A stretch of 14,074 nt of DNA from assembly GCA_902518075.1 (NCBI GenBank), contig CABYEX010000033.1, forward strand, positions 1 through 14,074. The letters are read 5' to 3'. Positions 1-6,391 of the stretch are shown piece after piece. The translations under genes and the position numbers were made by a program. Source of the stretch: Halieaceae bacterium. Lineage in GTDB: Bacteria > Pseudomonadota > Gammaproteobacteria > Pseudomonadales > Halieaceae. The number at the start of each line of letters is the position of its first letter. The stretch's first letter is position 1. The notes under the pieces were generated by a model. That model did no database searches. It worked only from the letters and a program-made list of their open reading frames with translations, and was not told where the DNA came from.

Positions 1-58
1 CTGGGGCTGCTCGCGATCAGTTGGCGGGCGAGGGCGCGGCGAGATGGCTAAGGCTCCA

Positions 59-1366
59 CTATCGACCCAGCTTGTCCCGCAAGCTGTAGAACAACATCCC
101 TGCCACGAGGCCGGGCCAGCGCAGCAGCGTGCCGCCAGGAAAGCCGTGGGTTGGTACCGAAGCCATTAGGTCAAAGCCGCTGGTGTCGCCGTCTATCGCC
201 TCTGCGAGCAAATGGCCCGCCATGGTCGCGGTGGGAACCCCATGACCCGAGAAGCCTTGGGCGTACCACAGGTGCTCACCCACGCGTCCAAAGTCCGGCA
301 TGCGATTCATCGTGATACCTACGGCACCACCCCAGCCATACTCCACGTCGATCTCCTCGAGCTCTGGATAGATATTGAGCATATGGGGTCGTACGAAGGC
401 TTTAATGTCGCGCGGGAAGTGACTCGAGTAGTTCTCTCCGCCACCGAATAGCATCCGGCCGTCCTCAGAAAGCTTCCAGTAGTTGATGACGAATAGTGTG
501 TCCGACATTGACAGGTTGTCGCGATTGATCCTTGGCAACAGATGAGAGGGCAGGGGTTCGGTGGCGATCACGAAATTATTGATGGGCATGATATTGCCGG
601 CGAGCCGCGGCATGAGCTTGCCGAGATAAGCATTACATCCAAGTACCACGTGGTGAGCCTTTACATAGCCTTGCGTAGTTTTGACCTCTCCAGACTGGCC
701 GTCAGGTGCCGGCTCGGCACGACTGTGCTCGTAGATTCTGGCCCCGGCCTCGGCTGCGGCCCGCGCCAGCCCCACAGCGTATTTCAAAGGGTGGAGGTGT
801 CGGCAACCGTCATCCAATAAAGCACCATAGAAGCCTTGGGCGCTGGTGCGCTCTGCTACCGCCTTGGGCGCTAGGTAAGAGAGCTGTCGGTAACCGTACT
901 GAGATTCGAGATGTTCGAGCTCCTCCTGCAACTCTTCAGCGTGGCTAAGCTTGGCTGCCAAGTGCAGGTTTCCCGAACCCAACTCGCAGTCAATCTGATA
1001 CTCGTCGATCAGCTCGCAGACTTTTTGCACCGCATCGAGTCCGAGTTGCCAGAGTCCCTTGGCGGCCTCCATCCCAACCCATTTTTCGATGCTGCCTTGA
1101 TCCGCCCGTTGGCCTGTGCCGACATGCCCACCATTGCGTCCTGAGGCACCCCAGCCAACGCGCTCGGCTTCCAACAGCACCACGTCATAGCCCTTCTTCT
1201 TTAGATGTAAAGCCGCGGAGAGGCCGGTATAGCCGCCGCCAATCACGCACACATCGGCAGTTTCCTCGTCTTGTAAAGACGGGAACGCGGGCAGAAGCGG
1301 CGCTGTGGCGGCGTACCAGCTGTCGGGGTATTTCCCTGCTGTATGGCCGGCGAACCGATCATTCAT
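59..1366 (-). CDS. puuB: FAD-dependent oxidoreductase, gamma-glutamylputrescine oxidase-like (PuuB/OrdL type)
   Basis: A 435-residue flavoprotein of the DAO (D-amino-acid oxidase-like) fold. The N-terminus has a Rossmann FAD site, G43-x-G45-x-x-G48, with the ribose-binding acidic residue at E66 in 'LLEAE'. The 'SGRNGG' motif at about 75-80 is typical of PuuB/OrdL oxidases. The length fits the family (about 425-430). PuuB oxidises gamma-glutamylputrescine to the aldehyde, releasing ammonia and hydrogen peroxide, in the cytoplasm. The divergent neighbour is a PuuA-like synthetase, which makes the PuuB substrate and supports the call. I chose ATG at 1366 (MNDRF...) because family members begin about 15 residues before a 'W(Y/H)...T' segment like the one here. 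A longer reading from 1474 would overlap the neighbour by 32 bases and adds unconserved sequence. The ribosome-binding site is weak. Substrate could be another gamma-glutamylated amine or a sarcosine/glycine-like amine. Confidence 0.85.
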   Translation of the reverse strand: MNDRFAGHTAGKYPDSWYAATAPLLPAFPSLQDEETADVCVIGGGYTGLSAALHLKKKGYDVVLLEAERVGWGASGRNGGHVGTGQRADQGSIEKWVGMEAAKGLWQLGLDAVQKVCELIDEYQIDCELGSGNLHLAAKLSHAEELQEELEHLESQYGYRQLSYLAPKAVAERTSAQGFYGALLDDGCRHLHPLKYAVGLARAAAEAGARIYEHSRAEPAPDGQSGEVKTTQGYVKAHHVVLGCNAYLGKLMPRLAGNIMPINNFVIATEPLPSHLLPRINRDNLSMSDTLFVINYWKLSEDGRMLFGGGENYSSHFPRDIKAFVRPHMLNIYPELEEIDVEYGWGGAVGITMNRMPDFGRVGEHLWYAQGFSGHGVPTATMAGHLLAEAIDGDTSGFDLMASVPTHGFPGGTLLRWPGLVAGMLFYSLRDKLGR

Positions 1367-1383
1367 GGTTGGCATTATGCCGC

Positions 1384-1412
1384 TTGCCGGTGTCGAGACG
1401 CCATCCGATACT
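1384..1412 (+). promoter_or_regulatory. Candidate sigma-70 promoter of the glutamine-synthetase-like gene
   Basis: In the 76-base divergent gap, TTGCCG (1384-1389) and GATACT (1407-1412) are separated by exactly 17 bases; each matches consensus at 4 of 6 positions. Transcription would start near 1419, giving a leader of about 24 bases before the ATG at 1443. This rests on pattern matching alone. No clear promoter was seen for the opposite gene, which would have to start inside the synthetase's coding region or within this same gap. Confidence 0.35.
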
Positions 1413-1442
1413 GTGAACTTATTGAGCTGCCCGCGGGGCGTC

Positions 1443-2873
1443 ATGAGTGAGCCGATCCATAAAACGGCATCCAATCGAGCAGGTGCTTACAGTCCTGAGG
1501 GCGCGAATGACGCGTCACAGGTACCTTCTGCTGATACGGCCACCATTGAGGCGTGGCTGAAAGAGCACAAAATCTCCGAGGTGGAATGTCTTGTTCCTGA
1601 TATGACTGGCAATGCCCGTGGCAAATTTATTCCGGCGCACCAATTCACTGCGAACCGAGAAATCAAGCTGCCGGAATCCATCATGGTACAAACCGTGACC
1701 GGTGAGTACACCGATGACCATTGGGATTTTGTTGAGCCAACCGATACTGACATGTTGCTCAGACCCGACGCCTCTACCCTCAGACTGGTGCCCTGGGGCC
1801 GTGAACCAACCGGGCAGGTCATTGCTGATTGCTACAAGGCCGATGGCGACCCGCATCCGCTATCGACCCGCAACGTGCTGCGTTATGTGCTGGGGCTTTA
1901 TGAAGAGGCCGGTCTCAAGCCAGTGGTGGCGCCCGAGGTGGAGTTTTATCTGGTCAATAAAAACACCGACCCCGACTATGAGTTGATGCCGCCCAAGGGC
2001 CGTTCAGGTCGCCGCGAGGTCGCACGTCTCTCCTACAGCATCGATGCCGTTGCAGAGTTTGAGGATTTTGTGGAGGACATGTACGACTTTGCAGACCAGC
2101 AGCAGCTGGATGTCGATACGTTGATTCATGAGAACGGTGCCGCCCAGTTGGAGATCAACTTCAATCACGGCGACCCGCTGGCGATGGCGGACCAGGTCTT
2201 CGTCTTCAAGCGCACGGTGCGCGAGACCGCCCAACGGTACAATATGTATGCGACGTTTATGGCTAAGCCCATGCAGCGCGAGCCGGGTTCGGCGATGCAC
2301 ATTCATCAGAGTGTGATAGACCTCGAAACGGGCAAAAATATCTTTGCTACCGACGACGGTCAGCCGAGCCAGGCGATGATGGAGTTCATGGGTGGTCTGC
2401 AGAGGTACACGCCTGAGCTCATCAGCCTTTATGCGCCCAACGTGAACTCATACCGTCGCCTTGCGCCCGATATCTCGGCACCGATCAACTTGAGTTGGGG
2501 CTTTGATAATCGCACCACCGCATTCCGGGTGCCCAATTCTGATCCCGCGAATCTACGAATCGAAAATCGTTTCCCGGGTGTGGATGTCAATCCGTATTTG
2601 GCGATCACAGCGACGCTGGCCAGTGGTCTTTTGGGCATGCGGCAGCATTTGCAACCCACCGAACCGCATCAGGGTACTGCCAACGAGGACAGTGTGGGTG
2701 TTGCCCGGACGCTGGAAGAGGGCGTGCGAAAGCTCAACAACACCCCCGAGCTGCAGGCCATGATTGGCGAACTCTTTATGCGCGCATACGCTGCAGTGAA
2801 GCTCGATGAGTTCGAAGAGTTCAACCGCGTGATCAGCTCTTGGGAGCGCGAGCACCTGCTCCTTCAGGTATAA
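1443..2873 (+). CDS. puuA: Glutamine synthetase family protein, gamma-glutamylputrescine synthetase-like (PuuA type)
   Basis: A 476-residue glutamine-synthetase-fold enzyme. It has an N-terminal beta-grasp domain (about 35-130), with 'PDMTGNARGK' matching the family's 'D..G..RGK', and a C-terminal catalytic domain. Visible metal ligands are E165 and E167 ('APEVEFYL'), E230 and E237 ('HENGAAQLE') and H286/H288 ('MHIHQS'). 'MAKPM' near 275, 'NSYRRL' near 335 and 'RIENR' near 373 are ATP/glutamate-site signatures. PuuA joins glutamate to putrescine using ATP, the first step of the glutamylated polyamine pathway. The length fits PuuA-type enzymes, and there is no adenylylation-loop tyrosine of the GlnA type that I can identify. 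ATG at 1443 starts after the divergent gene's start; a longer reading from 1305 would overlap it by 62 bases. The first 30 residues look disordered. The exact amine is not decided by sequence. Confidence 0.85.
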   Translation: MSEPIHKTASNRAGAYSPEGANDASQVPSADTATIEAWLKEHKISEVECLVPDMTGNARGKFIPAHQFTANREIKLPESIMVQTVTGEYTDDHWDFVEPTDTDMLLRPDASTLRLVPWGREPTGQVIADCYKADGDPHPLSTRNVLRYVLGLYEEAGLKPVVAPEVEFYLVNKNTDPDYELMPPKGRSGRREVARLSYSIDAVAEFEDFVEDMYDFADQQQLDVDTLIHENGAAQLEINFNHGDPLAMADQVFVFKRTVRETAQRYNMYATFMAKPMQREPGSAMHIHQSVIDLETGKNIFATDDGQPSQAMMEFMGGLQRYTPELISLYAPNVNSYRRLAPDISAPINLSWGFDNRTTAFRVPNSDPANLRIENRFPGVDVNPYLAITATLASGLLGMRQHLQPTEPHQGTANEDSVGVARTLEEGVRKLNNTPELQAMIGELFMRAYAAVKLDEFEEFNRVISSWEREHLLLQV

Positions 2874-2912
2874 CGCGGTGTCAGCAAGACTGCGCCGATT
2901 GTTTTTCGGTCA

Positions 2913-3764
2913 TTGCGTGTGACCGATTCGAGCGTCGGTTATCATATTTTTCGCTGGGTGAAATATCTCACCTATGCGTTGCTGTCATTGAATATCTTCT
3001 TATTTCTCGCGGAAGAAATCGGAAGCGCGCGATTTGCCATCGCGAGCGGAGAAGATGTCGTTATGGGGGTACAACTCTTTTCCGCCACCTTGGATACCCT
3101 TGCCTGGGTCATCTTGTTACTCTTGTTTGAGCTTGAAACGGCAGTCATCCCCGACCACCGCTTAAAAAGGCTCCCGCGGTTTGGTATTCACGGTGTGCGC
3201 ATGCTGTGTACCGCGGCGATCTTGATGGCGTTTCTAGGCTACTTTAGGGAGTGGCTTGCGTTATTGCCCAGTGAGCCATTGGTGGGAGAGGCCTGTCCGC
3301 TGGTCAGTGAGGGCTGGTCCTACATGGTCAAGCTCGACGATTTTGTGTCGCTTACAGCCGAGAACTGTGGTCAGTTTGGTGCTGATACTCGGCTTGTTAC
3401 CGGCCTCGACGGGGTGATCGCCTCGCCCGCGGGATTACTTGAAGGTCAGCGACTAGCGCTCGTGGACGTCATTAATTCTGCTGCGTGGATTCTGGTGGTG
3501 ATCTTATTAGAGATCGAAGTGAGATTACTGACCCGATGGGGAGGGGGCTCCCGATCGATGGCGCGTCTCGCCAACAGTCTCAAGGTCGTGCTATACACCA
3601 CGCTGGTGTTGGCCGCGATTTACTGGGGCTTTAAGGGCGATTTCCTGGACTTCTGGGACGCTGCGCTCTGGCTATTCGCCTTCGTCTTTATCGAGCTTAA
3701 CCTCTTCGAGTGGCAGCAGGAAATTCGTGACCAAACCGAAAGTGCGGCTCAAGGGCCCGTCTGA
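2913..3764 (+). CDS. Unrecognised six-helix inner-membrane protein with three-fold internal repeat
   Basis: I do not recognise this 283-residue protein. Six hydrophobic segments lie at about 14-34, 56-73, 94-116, 185-202, 222-240 and 248-265. The even-numbered helices share an exactly spaced signature, W-x7-E-[L/I]-[E/N], at W65/E73-E75, W192/E200-E202 and W253/E261-N263. The odd-numbered helices also look alike, so the chain reads as three copies of a two-helix unit. Basic loops (about 80-96 and 204-224) predict a cytoplasmic N-terminus and C-terminus. A roughly 65-residue loop between helices 3 and 4 would then be periplasmic; it carries C128 and C152, a possible disulfide. The start is uncertain: TTG at 2913 or GTG at 2919 keeps helix 1, but neither has a clear ribosome-binding site. 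An ATG at 3063 would lose helix 1. The gene begins 39 bases after the synthetase stop, in the same frame, so co-transcription is likely. Confidence 0.8.
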   Translation: MRVTDSSVGYHIFRWVKYLTYALLSLNIFLFLAEEIGSARFAIASGEDVVMGVQLFSATLDTLAWVILLLLFELETAVIPDHRLKRLPRFGIHGVRMLCTAAILMAFLGYFREWLALLPSEPLVGEACPLVSEGWSYMVKLDDFVSLTAENCGQFGADTRLVTGLDGVIASPAGLLEGQRLALVDVINSAAWILVVILLEIEVRLLTRWGGGSRSMARLANSLKVVLYTTLVLAAIYWGFKGDFLDFWDAALWLFAFVFIELNLFEWQQEIRDQTESAAQGPV

Positions 3765-3765
3765 A

Positions 3766-3996
3766 TCAGAGTTCGTCGTCGAAATCGAGGCCGTAATCGC
3801 CGAGCTCTTCTCGCAGTCTCAGCATCTCCAGGCGCTCCTCAGCCCGTCGACGCTTCGCCGCTTTCAGTGCTTTTTCGGTGACCGCCTCGGCAAAGTCCAG
3901 TGACTCAAAGTCCCCGTAAGCCAGTTCGCCCAAACCCGGCTCAAAAAACTCCTCGGCCGGTTCCTCTGTCACCGCAGTGGTATCTCTCTCACCCAT
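3766..3996 (-). CDS. Small acidic protein resembling the PA3496 putative envelope integrity family
   Basis: A 76-residue soluble protein. The first 40 residues are acidic (many Glu, with Phe and Gly). A basic, helical segment follows (about 45-65, Lys/Arg/Ala/Glu rich, with 'RRRAEERLEMLRLREELGD'), then an acidic tail ending 'DFDDEL'. That arrangement, a charged helix with 'RL.E...LRE' followed by an acidic tail, recalls the short PA3496-type proteins of gammaproteobacteria, whose function is not known. The match is by memory of the family's look. ATG at 3996 is chosen because GGGAGGTG sits 4 bases upstream (plus positions 4001-4008); a longer reading from TTG at 4023 would run through that site. 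It is convergent with the membrane protein, whose stop is 1 base away. A CRP-like palindrome lies upstream. Confidence 0.75.
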   Translation of the reverse strand: MGERDTTAVTEEPAEEFFEPGLGELAYGDFESLDFAEAVTEKALKAAKRRRAEERLEMLRLREELGDYGLDFDDEL

Positions 3997-4000
3997 AAAC

Positions 4001-4008
4001 CACCTCCC
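4001..4008 (-). promoter_or_regulatory. Strong Shine-Dalgarno site fixing the start of the small acidic gene
   Basis: On the minus strand GGGAGGTG lies 4 bases before the ATG at 3996. It is one of the best ribosome-binding sites in the window and decides the start against the upstream TTG at 4023. Confidence 0.8.
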
Positions 4009-4064
4009 GATGATCCTGAACAAAAGACCAGCGACGCCCGCTGGTTCGCGCCATCAGAGCGCAG

Positions 4065-4080
4065 TGTCACGTAGGTCACA
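4065..4080. promoter_or_regulatory. CRP/Vfr-like operator palindrome
   Basis: TGTCA, six bases, TCACA. This matches 9 of 10 positions of the known CRP half-site consensus TGTGA-N6-TCACA. Its centre is about 76 bases upstream of the ATG of the small acidic gene (minus strand). A class I site at about -61 would put transcription start near 4011, just before the ribosome-binding site. No convincing -10 element is visible, so this remains a candidate. Confidence 0.35.
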
Positions 4081-4191
4081 AGAAATTTTTTGGTCTGAAG
4101 GGGTATATCGCACATAACAAATTAAGCTAAGCGCTGTGCTCGTTTTTAATGTATAACGAAAAGTTCCCCCTACCGATTTTGATCTGATAAC

Positions 4192-4251
4192 CCGGTGCCG
4201 CAGTCGGGGCGCTCGCGCCGGCCGGTGCCTACCCGCATTGGCGCTCGCAGG
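4192..4251. repeat. Imperfect tandem repeat, two units of about 30 bases
   Basis: CCGGTGCC occurs at 4192-4199 and again at 4222-4229, and GGCGCTCGC at 4208-4216 and 4240-4248. The two blocks are therefore in the same order at nearly the same spacing (offsets 30 and 32), as two diverged units of one repeat. Each unit has short self-complementary stretches (GGCGC/GCGCC, CCGGCCGG). Function unknown. Confidence 0.55.
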
Positions 4252-4313
4252 TGGTTGGTTAATGCAACAGCCGGCGGCTTATCGGCGAGAAGGCGGCGTT
4301 GAGAGGGTGAGCG

Positions 4314-4817
4314 TCAGATCAATTGCGCAGCAATAGTCTCTACAATCTCTTCAGGCGCTGCGTCATCGCAGTCGATCACGATTTCACCGTAGCGTTCGTA
4401 GAGAGGCACCCGCTCTTCGTAAAGGTCATGAAGGGTCTGTTGGCCGTCGGCGGCTATTCCGCGTTGGGGTGCGAGGGACACGCGGTACTCAATTGTTTCG
4501 AATTGCGCGCGCAGGTACACCACGGTGGAGGCAGCACTGAGCCGCGCCATGATGGCGTCGCTGTATACCACGGAGCCGCCTGTGGAGATGACCGAAGGGA
4601 AGAGGGGCATCTTGGTTAATACCTGCTCCTCGACCGCTCTGAAAGTCGCGTTGCCCTTGCTATCCATGATTTCTTGCAGTGACAGCCCTTCCTGCGCCTC
4701 GATCAGGCCATCCGCATCGACCAGCTCAAGATCAAGCCGCGCGGCCAAGGCGGTGCCGATGGTGCTCTTCCCGCTACCTGGCATGCCAATTAATGAAATG
4801 ATCTTATCAGTTGCCAC
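4314..4817 (-). CDS. Shikimate kinase family P-loop kinase (orphan copy)
   Basis: A 167-residue nucleoside-monophosphate-kinase-fold protein of the shikimate kinase family. It has a Walker A motif at 11-19 ('GMPGSGKST') and D34/D36 in 'DADGLIE'. It also has R60 in 'GNATFR', the family's 'GE..FR' with GN in place of GE. R119 falls at the lid and R136 in 'LYEERVPLYE'. The family's STGGG substrate loop is STGGS here (78-82), followed by 'VVYS', a variant I associate with non-AroK members. AroK phosphorylates shikimate in aromatic amino acid synthesis and normally sits beside aroB; here there is no aroB, so this may act on another small alcohol. The start is GTG at 4817, with GGAA 11 bases upstream; no better in-frame ATG precedes the Walker motif. 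Its downstream side is the non-coding region with the tandem repeat. Confidence 0.75.
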   Translation of the reverse strand: MATDKIISLIGMPGSGKSTIGTALAARLDLELVDADGLIEAQEGLSLQEIMDSKGNATFRAVEEQVLTKMPLFPSVISTGGSVVYSDAIMARLSAASTVVYLRAQFETIEYRVSLAPQRGIAADGQQTLHDLYEERVPLYERYGEIVIDCDDAAPEEIVETIAAQLI

Positions 4818-5024
4818 AGTGATCAGGGTTCCTTTTCAAAATCGAGTCACGCCACGCTTACACGCGTTCAGCGTACCCGATACCCAATGCAATTTATTGA
4901 TAGAAAGCGCGAGCTTCGAGCAACGCTATTCGTACGTGAAGGGCTTCGTGACCGATCACCACTGCAACGGGGTGTGGTCAAAGTGGGAGGTCGTGTTTTG
5001 GGGTAAAAGAGCTTGGGAGTAGGG

Positions 5025-5576
5025 TTAGTTGGCCCAGTCTCGCTCGGCCTTGAACTGCTGAGAGAGATACTCCATCTGATCCGCCAGGACCCGCTCCTTG
5101 GCCAGATAGTGCCACTCATAAGTGTTGGGCCTGAAGGGCACAGCGAGTAGCGGCATGTGTGATTCTTCAGGCGTCTGGCAATCTTTTAACCAGTTACAGC
5201 GCTTACAGGCCGCGACCACGTTTTCCCATTTATCGCTGCCGCCCCGGGAAATAGGCACGACATGATCCCGGGTGAGCTCACTGCGGCTGAACTGACCTCC
5301 GCAGTAAAGGCAACGGTGGTCATCGCGCCGAAACAGCGTGCGGTTGCACAGCGGCGGCGTGAAGTGATTCATCACCCGCCCTTCGAGCGCGACAATCGGT
5401 TGCAGGATAATTTCTGAGCGAATACCGGTGAGGCGCTGGATTCCCCCGAATACTGGGGGGAGGGATTCCCCGATGCCATACAGGACATCGCCGCGGGCGT
5501 AGGCGGTCACCGCCTCGTTCAGTGTTAGCCACCCTCTGGGTTGACCCGACACGTCCAGCTTGAGAATCGCTTGCAT
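5025..5576 (-). CDS. HNH endonuclease family protein (McrA/CxxC type)
   Basis: A 183-residue protein with a C-terminal HNH nuclease domain at about 80-135. Two CxxC pairs (C89/C92 and C124/C127) form the structural zinc site. D104-H105 ('RDHVVPIS') supply the first catalytic His, and N119 in 'WENVV' matches the central Asn of the family. The N-terminal 80 residues are an unrecognised domain that often precedes this HNH type in stand-alone bacterial genes. These proteins cut DNA in vitro, but their cellular role is mostly undefined; they are not obviously tied to a restriction system here, with no methylase or second subunit nearby. The start is ATG at 5576, with AAGG a few bases upstream. The gene is flanked by non-coding gaps of 79 and 207 bases, in which I see no gene. 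Confidence 0.85.
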   Translation of the reverse strand: MQAILKLDVSGQPRGWLTLNEAVTAYARGDVLYGIGESLPPVFGGIQRLTGIRSEIILQPIVALEGRVMNHFTPPLCNRTLFRRDDHRCLYCGGQFSRSELTRDHVVPISRGGSDKWENVVAACKRCNWLKDCQTPEESHMPLLAVPFRPNTYEWHYLAKERVLADQMEYLSQQFKAERDWAN

Positions 5577-5655
5577 GAGCCTTGCTCACTGGTTTCTTGG
5601 ACGTTACTGAAAAAGCCAGCGCGTGACAATCACTGGAACAGAAAATTCATCGACC

Positions 5656-6267
5656 TTACTGGGCCAGCCATTCAGCACTGACCAGTTCCTGCTCACCATG
5701 AAGCACTCGCCCGCAGAACCGCTCTCCCGCTTGGACCGCACCCACCCCTGCCGGCGTGCCGGTCATGACGATGTCGAAGTCTTCCAGAACCAGAAACTGA
5801 TTGAGTTCCTTGAGAACCACGCTGGGTGGGAAAAGCATGAGGCTGACATCGCCCTTTTGTCGCACGGCATTGTCGACCGTCAATTCCACGCCGAGTTGAG
5901 TGAGGTCCTCGGGCGCTGCGACAAACTCGCTGAACAGTGCCGACCCGGTGAACGCTTTGCTGCGCTCCCAAGGCAGCCCAGCGGCCTTGAGTTTTGCTTG
6001 GGTGTCACGCTTGGTGAGATCCAGACCAAAGCCAACGCCTGCGACCTCACCCCCCTGCATCAGGAGGCAAATCTCTCCCTCGTAGTGCAGCGGCTCATCG
6101 AGTGCCGCGAACAACTCAGTACCTATGGACGTCGCCGGTTTCATGAACACAACCATGTTCTCGGCAGGGGCTGATGCCATTTCCTCGATATGGTCGGCGT
6201 AGTTTTTGCCTACGCACACCACTTTTCCGGGCCGCACCGACTCCCCTTTGAACACCACTGATCTCAT
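5656..6267 (-). CDS. Fumarylacetoacetate hydrolase (FAH) family protein
   Basis: A 203-residue single-domain FAH-fold enzyme, close to the usual length of YcgM-like acylpyruvate hydrolases. It opens with 'VVCVGKNYADH' (17-26), the standard FAH entry motif. Metal ligands are E63 and E65 ('YEGEICL') and D83 ('FGLDLTKRD'). K104 lies in 'SKAFTGSA' and 'TGTPAGVG' at 169-176 closes the active site. Such enzymes cleave C-C bonds of beta-diketo acids (acylpyruvates) or decarboxylate oxaloacetate with Mg2+ or Mn2+; sequence alone does not separate these. ATG at 6267 is chosen over an upstream reading (6393) because GGAGGAA sits 7 bases before it, and the longer form would overlap the divergent sulfatase start and add 42 unconserved residues. 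Confidence 0.85.
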   Translation of the reverse strand: MRSVVFKGESVRPGKVVCVGKNYADHIEEMASAPAENMVVFMKPATSIGTELFAALDEPLHYEGEICLLMQGGEVAGVGFGLDLTKRDTQAKLKAAGLPWERSKAFTGSALFSEFVAAPEDLTQLGVELTVDNAVRQKGDVSLMLFPPSVVLKELNQFLVLEDFDIVMTGTPAGVGAVQAGERFCGRVLHGEQELVSAEWLAQ

Positions 6268-6291
6268 GACGATTCCTCCATGACAGGCCGC

Positions 6292-6320
6292 ACTATAAGC
6301 CTCCCAAAGAGGGCTGTCCG
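6292..6320 (-). promoter_or_regulatory. Candidate sigma-70 promoter of the FAH-family gene
   Basis: On the minus strand, CGGACA (plus 6315-6320) and TATAGT (plus 6292-6297) are 17 bases apart; the -10 matches consensus at 5 of 6 positions and the -35 at 4 of 6. Predicted start near 6285, about 18 bases before the ATG at 6267 and in front of its GGAGGAA site. Confidence 0.4.
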
Positions 6321-6391
6321 CATCGCCTATTGCTAACGGTTGGGTTAACCTTGCGCGCCTTCCCAATAACAAAGTCACTTCAGGGGGATGC

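Larger units (their letters stand above)
3997..4313. other. Non-coding region, AT-rich centre plus GC-rich tandem repeat
   Basis: This is a gap of about 320 bases between the start of the small acidic gene and the stop of the shikimate-kinase-like gene. I see no credible gene on either strand. It holds the ribosome-binding site and CRP-like palindrome at its left, an AT-rich stretch at about 4081-4185, and an imperfect tandem repeat at 4192-4251. A simple terminator for the kinase gene is not evident. Confidence 0.6.

Noticed and set aside
1..51. Open frame on the plus strand from the left edge to a TAA at 49-51, possibly the tail of a gene entering from the left.
   Set aside because: Only 16 codons are visible, with Arg/Ala-rich sequence and no motif; it cannot be told from chance.
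4525..5022. 165-codon plus-strand open frame overlapping the shikimate-kinase-like gene.
   Set aside because: Its first half is the antisense of a well-supported kinase gene and its second half is Ser/Phe-rich with no motif or good ribosome-binding site.
4817..5024. Possible regulatory RNA or riboswitch in the gap between the kinase-like and HNH genes.
   Set aside because: No strong stem, T tract or conserved riboswitch core could be seen.
5025..5576. HNH nuclease as part of a restriction or anti-phage system.
   Set aside because: No methyltransferase of DNA type, helicase, or toxin/antitoxin partner is adjacent; neighbours are a small-molecule kinase and an FAH-family hydrolase.
5623..6174. 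183-codon plus-strand open frame.
   Set aside because: It lies antisense to the FAH-family gene, whose motifs are clear; the translation has no recognisable domain.
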